45,219 nt of DNA from contig NZ_AQOR01000032.1 in assembly GCF_009846755.1 (NCBI RefSeq), forward strand, positions 1 to 45,219, given 5' to 3'. Numbering within the stretch: position 1 is the first letter of the stretch; each line of letters opens with the position of its first letter. The notes beneath the pieces were generated by a model. It had not been told where the DNA came from and did no database searches. It saw only the letters and a list, made by a program, of their open reading frames with translations. The DNA comes from Alcanivorax sp. S71-1-4 (GTDB taxonomy: Bacteria > Pseudomonadota > Gammaproteobacteria > Pseudomonadales > Alcanivoracaceae). A program made the position numbers and the translations under genes. Below, in pieces: positions 32,478 to 41,999 of the stretch.

Positions 32478-33344
32478 CTAGCAGAAGGCTGCGCCCGCTT
32501 GACCAGGCGGCTTTTCCAGAATCTGAATGCAGATATCCAGTGTCAGATCCAGCTGGGCCAGCGCTGCGGCAGCGGCCTTGCCCTCGGCGGTGGCGCGATA
32601 CAAATGCGGGGTCATCACGAGCAGTTGCGCAAGACGCTTCGGGTTGAGGGCGATGTGATACTGCTTTCGCTCCGAGGATATCAGACGCAACCCCGCCGCC
32701 TGCGCGGCGTCACTGCGTGGCAGGGATTTTTCCTTGATCTGCGGATAAATGATTTCCCGCAGTTCACGCAAATGATCCGGCCCCGCTTCCACCAGCACCA
32801 GATGGCCCCCTTCTCCCAGCACGTTGCTGAAACCGGGATAACTCTGGAAACCGAACATGCACAGCAGGATATCCACGCTACCCGAGGCCAGTGGCGGGTG
32901 CCGGTTGCTGGCGACCAGCCAGTTGACGTCGCTCCGGCGGCGTGCTGCGCGCTGTATGGCCCATTTGGAGATATCCAGGCCATAGCAGTGCTCGGGTGAC
33001 AGAGGCAGTGCGCCAAGCAGCTCATTGAGGTAATAGCCCTCGCCACATCCGGCGTCGAGCAGCACGGTGCCTGGATGGCTGATGGGTGCCAGCGCCTGGC
33101 CGACCAATCCGGCCACCGGTGCATAGAGCCCGGAGGAAAGAAAATCGTGCCGCGCGGCCACCATCTCTTTCGAATCGCCCGGTGCCCGTGACCGCTTGTG
33201 CTGCACGGGCAGCAGATTGACATACCCTGGCCGGCCGATGTCAAAGCTGTGCCCCTGCTCGCAGCGCAGTTGTGGCCCTTCGGCGTGGAGAGGGGAGTGA
33301 TCCAGAGGACAGGTAAGGCGGGTAAAACGGGCCATGACAGACAT
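32478..33344 (-). CDS. rlmA: 23S rRNA guanine-N1 methyltransferase, RlmA type
   Basis: 288 residues if the ATG at 33344 is used (285 from the ATG at 33335; neither has a good ribosome site). The N-terminal zinc finger region reads CPLD ... CEQGHSFDIGRPGYVNLL. Family members have Cys-x2-Cys-x12-Cys-x3-His, but here the second ligand is Asp15 (others: Cys12, Cys28, His32). SAM-binding LLDAGCGEGYY (95-105), the middle DILLCMFGF and the late MTPHLYR motif (244-250) are typical of RlmA, which methylates G745 (or G748) of 23S rRNA. It lies downstream of the first LysR gene, separated by ~95 bp. Confidence 0.88.
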   Translation of the reverse strand: MSVMARFTRLTCPLDHSPLHAEGPQLRCEQGHSFDIGRPGYVNLLPVQHKRSRAPGDSKEMVAARHDFLSSGLYAPVAGLVGQALAPISHPGTVLLDAGCGEGYYLNELLGALPLSPEHCYGLDISKWAIQRAARRRSDVNWLVASNRHPPLASGSVDILLCMFGFQSYPGFSNVLGEGGHLVLVEAGPDHLRELREIIYPQIKEKSLPRSDAAQAAGLRLISSERKQYHIALNPKRLAQLLVMTPHLYRATAEGKAAAAALAQLDLTLDICIQILEKPPGQAGAAFC

Positions 33345-33439
33345 ACCGGCGGCGGTTAGCGGCGGCAAGTGTAGGCCATCGACGGCCAACGGCAAATGAG
33401 CCGGCCCCGGGTAGTCTGTGGAAGGGCCTTCAGCAGGTC

Positions 33440-34330
33440 TCAGGCGCCCATGATGTGTTGTTCGATGAATTCGACGAAGATGCGTGTGCGCGACGGCAGG
33501 TTCTTGCGCCCGGCATAGATGATGTAGAGGTCCATGTTGGGTAACCGGTAATCTTCCATCACCGGCACCAGGCGGCCGCTCTGCAGGTCCTGGCGTATCT
33601 CCAGATCGCTGCAGATTGCCACCCCGAGACCAGCTATCACCCATTGGTGCAGTACCTCGCTATCGTCCGTGATCATGCTGGGCTGCACCTTGATGATCTC
33701 CTGGCGCCCGTCCCCACGCAGCGGCCAGCTTTCCCGAAACGAGCCGTGGCAGTCCAGCACCAGGCAGGCGTGGTCCTTCAGGTCAGCGGGGGAGTTCAGC
33801 GGTGGCCTGTCGCGCAGATAATCCGGTGAGGCCACCAGGTACGAACGGTTCGCGACCAGCCGCTTGGCCACCATGGTGGAATCCGACGGTTGCCCGATGG
33901 TCACGGCCACGTCGTAGCCGTCGCGAATAAAGTCCACCTGCTTATCTTCCATGTGGAACTGGATCACCATCTGCGGATGTTCGTAGGAAAAACGCAGCAC
34001 CAGAGATTCCACCTGCCGTTTGCCGATGGACAGGCTGGAGACCACTTTCAGCGAGCCATGGATGTCGTCACCCGTTCCGGCTGCGGACGCAATGGCTTTC
34101 TCCAGGTCGTCAAAAATCACGAGCAGCCGGTGGTAAAGCTCCTTGCCCGGCTCGGTCAGGCCCAGCTCGCGGTTGACACGTTGTACCAGGTTCACCCCCA
34201 TGACGGATTCCAGGCGCAGCAGGCGTTTCTTCACAGAAACAGGCGCCAACTGCAGTTCACGGGCTGCACCGGCGATGGTGCCCGCCTTGACGACTGCCAT
34301 GAAGATGTCCAGATCCACCATCGGGTTCAT
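33440..34330 (-). CDS. LysR-family transcriptional regulator (paralogue 1)
   Basis: 296 residues from the ATG at 34330 (AGGA seven bases upstream). N-terminal winged helix with FMAVVKAGTIAGAARELQLAPVSVKKRLLRLE; the recognition helix has the unusual APVSVKKRL in place of the common SQPAVSRxI. The effector domain (about 90-290) carries the typical DGYDVAVTIG and AGLGVAICSDLEIRQDLQSGRLVPVMEDY. It is clearly paralogous to the second LysR gene 660 bp upstream on the same strand. Effector and targets are unknown; the FadL-like gene beyond the second regulator is one candidate. Confidence 0.93.
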   Translation of the reverse strand: MNPMVDLDIFMAVVKAGTIAGAARELQLAPVSVKKRLLRLESVMGVNLVQRVNRELGLTEPGKELYHRLLVIFDDLEKAIASAAGTGDDIHGSLKVVSSLSIGKRQVESLVLRFSYEHPQMVIQFHMEDKQVDFIRDGYDVAVTIGQPSDSTMVAKRLVANRSYLVASPDYLRDRPPLNSPADLKDHACLVLDCHGSFRESWPLRGDGRQEIIKVQPSMITDDSEVLHQWVIAGLGVAICSDLEIRQDLQSGRLVPVMEDYRLPNMDLYIIYAGRKNLPSRTRIFVEFIEQHIMGA

Positions 34331-34994
34331 GCGTTTTCCTAAGAAGAAAACCAACTTTTCTCAATGTTCGCTTCGTTCATGCCGCCCGAACCCCGTAGAA
34401 TCATTCAGAGGTCAAAAAATATCGGGATAATGATCGTCTTGATGGGTTAGGGCTGATCCACTGCGTTGTCAAACACTACGCAGCACAGCACCAGGGGGGC
34501 CTGGATGCGCCTTCTGAATTCTTCCCCAACAAACCACTCATCCGGAATCCGGAAAATCCTCAATACGCGGCAAAGTAAGTGTTACCAAAATCTCCGGCCA
34601 TGGAGGTGATACATTCCGTGTACAGCGGATGTAATAATCCTGTCTTCACTCATATTGAGATACGTAGACCCCTTTATTTCAACGGTCCATTTTCGAAAGA
34701 TAACTTTTCGCTATATTCCATTTCGGCGTTCTCGGAAAATCATTAATCTTCGCGATTGATTGCGAATGCGCCACCGCGATATCTCGATATTTCCCCTATA
34801 TATGAACAACCTGGAAGGCACCCCGGCGAGTCTGCCGCGCAAGGTGGCCATCAGCCGCCGGCGAGGTGCGGAGAAGATACTGCGGTGGCGAAAAAGCGAG
34901 GGGATACGGTATACAGGGTCTCCGGGCGTGACCCGTTGAAGCAGGGGGAGGCCGGCTTTCTCAGAGGGGCGTGATGGTTGCCGGCCAGGGCGAA
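34331..34994. other. 664-bp intergenic region between the two LysR genes
   Basis: No gene is supported. Several short dyads are visible in the AT-rich part: CGAAA/TTTCG near 34692-34708, TTCGC/GCGAA near 34748-34765 and ATATC/GATAT near 34780-34791. It contains the promoter of the first regulator and perhaps LysR binding sites. Confidence 0.5.
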
Positions 34995-35912
34995 TCAGCC
35001 GGCTATCGACAATCCCCCGTTGCTGCCCGCCACGCTCTGCACCAGATATTCCTTGAAGTACTGCGTCCGGGCGGGCAGGTTCCGGAGGCGGTCATACGCC
35101 ATATAGAAGCGGATCTCGGGCATCTGATAGTCAGGCAGTACCTGTACCAGCTTGCCTTCCCGAATCTCGTCCCGGACCTCCATCTCGCAGAAGGCCGCCA
35201 GGCCCATGCCGGCGAGCAGCCATTCCCGCAGCACTCTGGCATCGTCCGTCACCATGCTGCCGGTGATCTGCACGGCCTCATTGTGCGTGGTGCCAAAGAA
35301 TGTCCAGTTGTCCCCGAGCGTGCCGGGCGAGTCCAGCAACAGGCATTCATGTTCGCGCAGGTCAGAAGGCACGCGGACAGGCGGGTGGCTTTCCAGGTAC
35401 TCGGGTGTGGCGCACACGCACCAGTGGCTGAACAGGGGCCGCACCACCAGCCCGGCCGGGTTCTCCGGTGGCGAGTGGGTGATCGCGATATCGTAGCCGC
35501 CATAAACGACATTGATCTCGGTGTCGGTCAGGTCCAGATCCACATCGATCTGCGGGTGCTGCTCGCTGAAACGCGTCACCAGCCGGGCGACATGCTGCCG
35601 CGCGGATTGGGGCAGGTTCGAGGCGACCCGCAGTTTGCCGCTGCTGCCGTCGTCGCCCCGGGACACCATCGCCAGGGCATGGTCCAGCCCGTCGAACACC
35701 CCGATCAGGTGGTTATACAGCAGCTTGCCGTCGTCCGTGAGGCCCATGTTGCGGTGGTAGCGGCTGATCAGCGTTATGCCCAGATGCGCCTCCAGCCGTT
35801 CCAGGCGCTTGCGAACAGAAATGGGGGCCAGGTCGAGCTGGCGCGCCGCCGCGGCGATGGTGCCGTGCCTGACGATACAGAAAAACGCCTCGACATCCGA
35901 TATATGACTCAT
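34995..35912 (-). CDS. LysR-family transcriptional regulator (paralogue 2)
   Basis: 305 residues with AAGGA eight bases before the ATG. Winged helix FFCIVRHGTIAAAARQLDLAPISVRKRLERLE shares the unusual LAP(V/I)SV(K/R)KRL recognition segment with paralogue 1. The effector domain includes YGGYDIAITHSPPENP and AGMGLAAFCEMEVRDEIREGKLVQVLPDY, aligned block for block with the paralogue. The two genes are probably an old tandem duplication. A strong AT-rich dyad lies ~125 bp upstream of its start. It is divergent from the FadL-like gene, though over 1.2 kb away. Confidence 0.93.
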   Translation of the reverse strand: MSHISDVEAFFCIVRHGTIAAAARQLDLAPISVRKRLERLEAHLGITLISRYHRNMGLTDDGKLLYNHLIGVFDGLDHALAMVSRGDDGSSGKLRVASNLPQSARQHVARLVTRFSEQHPQIDVDLDLTDTEINVVYGGYDIAITHSPPENPAGLVVRPLFSHWCVCATPEYLESHPPVRVPSDLREHECLLLDSPGTLGDNWTFFGTTHNEAVQITGSMVTDDARVLREWLLAGMGLAAFCEMEVRDEIREGKLVQVLPDYQMPEIRFYMAYDRLRNLPARTQYFKEYLVQSVAGSNGGLSIAG

Positions 35913-36037
35913 AGCATCATCCTTTATGCCTGCTTGTTGGCAAGGTTCAATCCCACGTGGGTCATAGAAGGTGCGCTGGTACTCCTGCTGGTGTTCATGA
36001 CATGGGCAGGACGGCGAAAGGAAAAGGGCAGGATGAA

Positions 36038-36065
36038 ATATCAGAAATATATAATTTCCTGATAT
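36038..36065. promoter_or_regulatory. AT-rich dyad ATATCAG...CTGATAT
   Basis: ATATCAG (36038-36044) and CTGATAT (36059-36065) flank an AAATATATAATTT core. Partial symmetry and T-N11-A spacing are compatible with a LysR-type binding site, about 125 bp upstream of the second LysR gene. Confidence 0.35.
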
Positions 36066-36574
36066 TAATGGTTCACCTGAATAAAACTCCCTGAGCCTTT
36101 TTCATCGTTCTGGTTGTTGTTCTGATTGTTTCTTTTCTACACATCTCGACAGTGTGGAAGGTAACGTGCCGAGCGCTCGGTCTGGCGTGCAAGCCGAGGC
36201 CCATAGTAGTAGCCGTTCACCTTCACGGGCAAGTTTACGTCATGAATCAGCGCCAGGTCTGGCGACAGGGAAGTTCTGTATGTCCCTGTAATGCTTTCAA
36301 ATTGCCATCACTGCCCTGTCGAAGAACCGCCAGCAATGTCCAGAAGCAAAAAGCTACACACCTGCAATTGAATGAAATCCACCTTCCCGGGCCATTTCAT
36401 TCACCTCTCATTAGGGTGTCCGTGAAGACCAATATCAACGGAATATCACGAAATCTAATATTTCCTGAGGTTCCGTTTTCGTTTGTGCACTGAGTGACTA
36501 CCCTCGATTCAATCATGGGATTCATGGCGTATACGTCGTGCGGCTCGCGGATTTTATGCACTGCATCAGAGCAG

Positions 36575-36655
36575 GTTGCGCAGCGCAGAGCGCAGAGCAA
36601 AGGAAGAGCGCAGGAAGAGCCCCGAGAAAAGTCAGAGCAAAGAGAGCAAAGACAG
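36575..36655. repeat. Purine-rich low-complexity tract
   Basis: A run dominated by A and G with recurring GCAGAGC and GAGCAAAG motifs, in a region without a gene. No function is evident. Confidence 0.5.
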
Positions 36656-37141
36656 GCACGCCATGAGCCCACCTATTTTTTATTCCATGCGCTACATGGA
36701 TAAACAACCGACGCAAAAAGGACGTTGCAACACCAGATGAAAGGTACGTGATGTGAGCAGGGTGCTCAGACACCCAGGCCGGCTATCGCCGGTTGCTGTG
36801 CTGTTTATGCCTTCATCACCGGTGAGTGAAACGACCAGGCAACGATCAACACAGGTTATGCCAGGGCGGTACGCGCACACAGGGATGTGATCTTTTTTCG
36901 CCCAGGGCATTGCGCATGGGCGCCTTGATTTTCCGGGGATCAGGTGGTTGGCAAGGCCCGCCATCTCGCGTCACACAACAAGTGCCTGGGCACACCGGGC
37001 CGGCGGCTGGCGTTGCGACTGCTTGCTATAGCCTGCCACCTGGGGGCTCTCCAGGTGGTGCATTGTAAAAAGAACGGATCAATAAACTGATCACTCAATT
37101 TATTAAAAGTATCCATATAAATAAAAATGGAGATGTAAAGC

Positions 37142-38449
37142 ATGAAGCTCAGATCATTCGGCTCCCTTGCCCTGACCAGCTGTGCGCTACTCACACTGGG
37201 GACATCCGTATCCGCCAACATGGGGAACTCGCCCTCCACCTACGGTTTGCTGCCCGGCGATATCGCCTCGGCCCAGGCGCTGTCGATCTTCAACTCCCAG
37301 ATTTCGGCGGTGTACTACAACCCGGCCAACCTGGCGAAAGACCCGCGCGGCGAATTGACTGGCGGCATCTTCCACGCCGATCATGACCTGCAGGCGAACG
37401 GTTCCACCATCATGGACGAGCCGTCCCAGCAACTGCAGCTGGGTTTGAAGACCGACCTCAGCTCGATCTCCACCCTGGAGCACCCGCTGTACTTCGGCCT
37501 GATGGTGGGCGTCGAGAAGTTTGCCCAGGAGATGATGGCCTTCTCCTCCGAGACGTCGGACTACGGCCAGTATTTCACCTATGGCCGTCAGCCGCTGTTC
37601 CTGACCGCCGGCGCCGGCACCAGCGTCTGGCGCGGTATTGATGTGGGCTTCGCCCTGCGTGTGACCCTGCACGCTGACGCCACCCTGAACACCCGCTCCA
37701 CCCTGGGCGGCGTGACCAGCCAGGAATCCCTGAATGTGTCCGCTGCACCCAAGTTCCGCCCCATCCTGGGCGTGAACATCAACTGGGGCGAAACCTTCTG
37801 CAGCCGTGCCAACTGCTGGATGGACAACCTGGAAACCGCAATCTCCTATCGCGCCTATTCCAATACACGCACCAAAGTACGCTCCAACGTCATCGTGCCC
37901 GGCACCATCCCGGCGCCCGGCCTCGACCTGGCCATCAAGACCCTGGATTCCTTCCAGCCGGCCATCACGGCCGTGGGCGTGAAGTACGATTTCGGCACCT
38001 GGCGCCTGGGTGTGACGGGTGAATACCAGGCATGGTCTCGCCTTGAGCGCGAGTTCCGCGACGACACCATCAAGGATCAGGCCAACGCCAACTTCAAGGA
38101 CATCTTCATTCCCCGTATCGGCATCGAGGTACCCGCAGGTGATCACTTCACCTTCACCGGCGGTATCGCTTGGGAAGAAACCCCGATCGAAGGCAAGCGC
38201 AGCCTGGACGTGAACTACCTGGATGCCGACCGCTGGGTCGTGGGCCTGGGCATGAGCGCCATCATTCCGAAAATGCCGCTGCTGGCTTACCCGGTACGTA
38301 TGGACCTGGGCTACCAGTATCAGCAACTGGATAACAAAACCTACGAGCTGACCTCCACCAACCCGCTGACCCCGCCGGGCGTCTATGGTGAAGTGGAAAC
38401 CGATGGCGAAGTGCATGTCTTCGCTGCGTCAGTGACGTTGAAATTCTAA
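37142..38449 (+). CDS. FadL/TodX-like outer-membrane hydrophobic substrate channel
   Basis: 435 residues. Signal peptide about 1-25 (VSA). The plug region has SAQALSIFNSQISAVYYNPANLAKD, matching the FadL pattern in which asymmetric NPA follows an Ala-rich strand. The rest is alternating amphipathic strands of a 14-stranded barrel, ending VFAASVTLKF with C-terminal Phe. FadL proteins carry long-chain fatty acids, alkanes or aromatics across the outer membrane. GGAG lies nine bases before the ATG. A giant lipoprotein gene starts 62 bp after the stop and is probably co-transcribed. The Cys pair (SRANC) in a predicted loop is unusual for a FadL protein. Confidence 0.82.
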   Translation: MKLRSFGSLALTSCALLTLGTSVSANMGNSPSTYGLLPGDIASAQALSIFNSQISAVYYNPANLAKDPRGELTGGIFHADHDLQANGSTIMDEPSQQLQLGLKTDLSSISTLEHPLYFGLMVGVEKFAQEMMAFSSETSDYGQYFTYGRQPLFLTAGAGTSVWRGIDVGFALRVTLHADATLNTRSTLGGVTSQESLNVSAAPKFRPILGVNINWGETFCSRANCWMDNLETAISYRAYSNTRTKVRSNVIVPGTIPAPGLDLAIKTLDSFQPAITAVGVKYDFGTWRLGVTGEYQAWSRLEREFRDDTIKDQANANFKDIFIPRIGIEVPAGDHFTFTGGIAWEETPIEGKRSLDVNYLDADRWVVGLGMSAIIPKMPLLAYPVRMDLGYQYQQLDNKTYELTSTNPLTPPGVYGEVETDGEVHVFAASVTLKF

Positions 38450-38511
38450 GCCGGGCGTTCTGTATGCATATCGACAAAGAGCGTTTAAGTAGAGGTTTAT
38501 CAGGAGGCAAC

Positions 38512-41500
38512 ATGAAAAGAATAATCATGGCAGCCATGATTGTGTCCCTGGCCGCGTGTGGTGGGGATAAGGATGATGTGGCGACGGAGCAGCAGCAGGA
38601 GTGGGAAAGCCAGAAGCAAAGCCTGGTGTACTCGTTCCCGGACGACAACCAGCAGCAGGTGCCGGTGCCCTCGCCGGTGGTGCTGCGTTTTTCCAGTCCG
38701 GTCATGGAAACATCGCCGGCGGTTGTTCTGCGTGAAGTGGGCGGGCCGGTTGTCTCGGACTTCGAGATGGAATGGGTGGACGGCAAGCGTGGGCTGATTA
38801 TTACGCCGGACAGCAAGCTGAAGCCGATGACGGACTATGTGGTACAGGTTCCTGCCATTGAACTTGAGAAGGGCGTGGCACCGGCGAAGAACATCCGGTT
38901 CAGCACACGTGCCCTGTTTGAAGGGCCGAAAAGCCTGGTGGCCAGCGACACCTTTGAAGTAACGCGGATGATTCCGGATGGTGAGAATTATCAGGTGATG
39001 GATTTCTCCAGCTTCCGGGTTCAGTTCAGCCAGCCGCTGGACCAGACCACTGTGAAGTATGGTGACAGTGCGGATGCCACGGTGCAGTTAACGGGGCCGG
39101 AAGGCGTGGTGGATGCGCATCTGCTGGTCAGTGGGCATTACATGACGGTGGATCCGAAAGAGGATCTGACGCCTGGGGTGGAGTATTCGCTGAATATGAC
39201 AACCGGGATTACCAGTACCTACGGCGAAACCTTGCCGGGTGGGAGCTTTGGGAATCCGGGGGACACGTTGGCGGTGAGTGTGAAAGTGTCACCGCAGGAT
39301 ACTAAGGCGCCGGGTACAGGGCTTCGGGTGTCTATGGTGCAGGATGTGGCGGATACGGGGGAGCTTTCTCCGTTGACGGGGCAGCCGATTAATCTGGTGC
39401 CGATGGCTTCTGTTTTGCTTGGTGAGGATACAGCTACTCAAGCGAGTGGGACAATTTCGGCTGAGCTGGCGTTTGTGCCTAATTTTCCGGATGCGACGCC
39501 GTTTCGGGTTAAGCGGGGGTCCTTGATTGAAGGGGCTTCGATTGAGGTGTTGATTGGTGGGGAAGTGCCGGCTGGGTTTGAGTCTGGCAAGGTGAGGATG
39601 GATTTCTTGTCGGATGCGACGGGGTATTTGTTGCCGAATCCCTATAGCAATTCGGATGAGGCGCCGCGGCAGGTGCGGTTGTTTATGGATGTGGCGGTGT
39701 CTACGGAGACGCCGAGTGCTAATGGGGCGATTACGCAGGATTTGTTGCATATTGAGTTGGTGGGGACGTCGATTGTTGAAGATGGAGTGATGGTGATTAA
39801 TGCGGTGGGGGTTGTGGAGCCGGATGTGTTGGGTTCGGAAAGAGCAAAAGGAATCTTAAGTTTCTACATGAAGGCGTTTGAAGATCAAGATAGAGCGCCG
39901 CAGCCAACAAACGATTCTTCTCCACTTACAGTTCAGTCATGGACTCCAACTGGTGATAACGAAGAAAGAATAAAGTTAGACGACCCGATTGTTGTAAATT
40001 TCAACAGTCCTATAAGTATAGAAAATAAAAATGAAATAAAGCTGTACAAAAACGGGGAAATTATTGAAGTAAATGTGACAGTCGACGGTGCAGCAATGGT
40101 TGTCCGGCCTATTCAAGGTCTTGATTATAGTGAAGACGAAGATGCTACAATATATAGGCTAGCATTTGGTGATTCAGTAAAAAGTATAAATGGCGGCGGT
40201 TACGATGGAGAAGATGAAATAGAATTTGAAATGCCGGGAATGGTTACTCAGGGAGATTGGTATCCATATGGTCAGGCAGAGCCCAATCTCGCTGCTACTC
40301 CAGTACCATACTCGGTTCCGCTTCGATCAGCGATAGTTCTCTCTTTGTACCCAGGATATCCATGTGTTATTGACGAAAGCACAATAGATCTCGTATCAGG
40401 AACCTCAGGAAAATGCCTCGGGTCGGCCGCTGGAGTTTATGAAGGCGACGGGGATAGAATCTTTCCTGAAGACGATGCAATTCCACTATCTACAATACAT
40501 TCAAATTTCCCGATAGTGATTCAATTCTCTAAAGAATTGAGAAAGGATAGTGTTGTTCTTGGGAGTACGTTAAAGGTGGAAGAAATAAATGTGGATAATG
40601 AGTATGTAAGGAGCATAAATGGCAGGGTTGATGTCGAATCAAAAAGAATAACATTCTGGCCAGAATCGCCTTGGGAAAATGGAAGTTATTATCGATATAC
40701 CATTTCATCAAATGGAAACAGAAACTCAGAATCTGCTGTATGCGATGGAAGCCAATCAGTATGTGACAAAGATAACTTTCCTATACAAACTCAACTATAT
40801 GTTGTACTAAAAGAACCCTCTAGACCCTGCGCGCCTGGAAATCCTTGTGATCGTGATTGGAGGGTATACCACTCGCCTTCAATGGAGCGAGGAGGCGGAC
40901 TTGATATGACTCAATATTTCCAAGGTGGAGAGTCGAGTGCGAACGTAATGCAGGCATTAGTAGCCCCCTCATATGATGTAAATGCCAATTTCATCCATGA
41001 GAAAGCTGAGAATATTACTGATAGTGTTAATGGTGCTCTAGCCACCACATCGGGAAACGCGTCTTTAGGCGTGAAACATATTGAGTACGCAAAGGAAGAG
41101 AAAGGAGCTGAGGATCAGCCACTTGACCCGTATGCCTGTACTGATCCATTGGAACCTTGTTATGACCCTGATGGAGTAATCCCACCCCCCAACTCTGCAA
41201 AGATTCTCTCGAGAAAGGCAGATGATCCCGAAGATCAGCTTGCATCGGTTCCTGTCGTTGGAGCTACAATTGGCTGTGGTTACTCCCATGTAGAACCTTA
41301 TCCTGGGCTCCCTGTAGGAGTTGGCTTCCCATTAACTTGCCCGAAGCAGAAATTTACTTATTTGAATAGCTCTTTGATTACAGAGGTCACTGACGAGTAT
41401 GTTCCTGGAAAGGGACTGAAAGTTTTAATTCATCCGGGGCAAATATCTGGAACTAGTATTAATGTGAGATCAAGAATATTCTCAGGACAGTTTGTAATGC

Positions 41501-41934
41501 GTATCGATTCAGGTCCGCAGATGATGAGAATGAGATATGCTAAAAATGATCCTTTGTGTGAAGATAGTGGACTTGAAAAATGCGCTAGAAGTAAACCAAT
41601 TGAAGCTTGGATAACATATGGAGATTCTGGTCCAGCCTTGGATGCTGAAGTTGATTTGTATATTGATGCTCCGGAGTTGGTTTCTGGGTTCCAAAATGGA
41701 CCTGGCTTAATATTTGGTTCGCATGAGCTTGTAAGTTTTCCTGTTTCAATGCACCTAACCGGAAGGATTAGCTTTTCTGAAGATGGTAGGATGATAATAG
41801 AACAGTACAATATTAATGATGTCGATCTTCAGTTTGATGTAATTCAGGATGGGTATGCGTTTACAATAATGGATCTTTTCATTCCAGCATATGGTAGTAG
41901 GCTCGAATATTTATCTGATGTGATCAAGAAATGA
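38512..41934 (+). CDS. Giant Ig-like-domain lipoprotein with mosaic codon usage
   Basis: 1140 residues from the ATG at 38512, with AGGAGG upstream. Lipobox SLAAC (Cys16), then an acidic Gln/Glu segment, then repeated Ig-like (Big_5/SbsA-type) modules: one about residues 35-130 (SFPDDNQQQVPVPSPVVLRFSSPVM), one about 150-265, and others in the second half (VQSWTPTGDNEERIKLDDPIVVNFNSPI near 475; FPIVIQFSKELRKDS near 665). It follows the FadL-like gene by 62 bp and is a plausible surface partner of it. The reading frame is uninterrupted, but codon use changes: balanced up to ~39,250, then almost only G- or T-ending codons up to ~39,838 (residue ~442), then AT-rich to the end. This suggests replacement of its 3' part by foreign DNA. 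Confidence 0.85.
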   Translation: MKRIIMAAMIVSLAACGGDKDDVATEQQQEWESQKQSLVYSFPDDNQQQVPVPSPVVLRFSSPVMETSPAVVLREVGGPVVSDFEMEWVDGKRGLIITPDSKLKPMTDYVVQVPAIELEKGVAPAKNIRFSTRALFEGPKSLVASDTFEVTRMIPDGENYQVMDFSSFRVQFSQPLDQTTVKYGDSADATVQLTGPEGVVDAHLLVSGHYMTVDPKEDLTPGVEYSLNMTTGITSTYGETLPGGSFGNPGDTLAVSVKVSPQDTKAPGTGLRVSMVQDVADTGELSPLTGQPINLVPMASVLLGEDTATQASGTISAELAFVPNFPDATPFRVKRGSLIEGASIEVLIGGEVPAGFESGKVRMDFLSDATGYLLPNPYSNSDEAPRQVRLFMDVAVSTETPSANGAITQDLLHIELVGTSIVEDGVMVINAVGVVEPDVLGSERAKGILSFYMKAFEDQDRAPQPTNDSSPLTVQSWTPTGDNEERIKLDDPIVVNFNSPISIENKNEIKLYKNGEIIEVNVTVDGAAMVVRPIQGLDYSEDEDATIYRLAFGDSVKSINGGGYDGEDEIEFEMPGMVTQGDWYPYGQAEPNLAATPVPYSVPLRSAIVLSLYPGYPCVIDESTIDLVSGTSGKCLGSAAGVYEGDGDRIFPEDDAIPLSTIHSNFPIVIQFSKELRKDSVVLGSTLKVEEINVDNEYVRSINGRVDVESKRITFWPESPWENGSYYRYTISSNGNRNSESAVCDGSQSVCDKDNFPIQTQLYVVLKEPSRPCAPGNPCDRDWRVYHSPSMERGGGLDMTQYFQGGESSANVMQALVAPSYDVNANFIHEKAENITDSVNGALATTSGNASLGVKHIEYAKEEKGAEDQPLDPYACTDPLEPCYDPDGVIPPPNSAKILSRKADDPEDQLASVPVVGATIGCGYSHVEPYPGLPVGVGFPLTCPKQKFTYLNSSLITEVTDEYVPGKGLKVLIHPGQISGTSINVRSRIFSGQFVMRIDSGPQMMRMRYAKNDPLCEDSGLEKCARSKPIEAWITYGDSGPALDAEVDLYIDAPELVSGFQNGPGLIFGSHELVSFPVSMHLTGRISFSEDGRMIIEQYNINDVDLQFDVIQDGYAFTIMDLFIPAYGSRLEYLSDVIKK

Positions 41935-41999
41935 TCTTGAAACGATGCTATTTCTCCTAAGGAAAAATCAGGAAAACATTACTCAACTATTATGACATA

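Larger units (their letters stand above)
35913..37141. other. 1.2-kb region without a convincing gene
   Basis: Short open frames exist on both strands but lack ribosome sites, recognisable domains or consistent codon use. It contains an AT-rich dyad (36038-36065), a purine-rich low-complexity tract (about 36575-36655) and an AT-rich stretch just before the FadL-like gene. It may hold decayed genes or regulatory DNA. Confidence 0.5.

Noticed and set aside
34971-36062. A 363-codon plus-strand frame over the second LysR gene, ending with a hydrophobic stretch
   Set aside because: Antisense to a complete LysR gene. The hydrophobic end could be a small protein starting at 35,910, but it has no ribosome site and overlaps the LysR start.
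36152-36493. A 113-codon frame in the 1.2-kb gene-free region
   Set aside because: No ribosome site, no domain, mixed codon use, and no continuity with neighbours.
37187-38416. A 409-codon antisense frame over the FadL-like gene
   Set aside because: No start signals or domains. The sense product is a typical outer-membrane barrel with C-terminal Phe.
38464-38511. An in-frame ATG 16 codons upstream of the giant lipoprotein start
   Set aside because: It would place a charged segment before the signal peptide. AGGAGG is positioned for the ATG at 38512.
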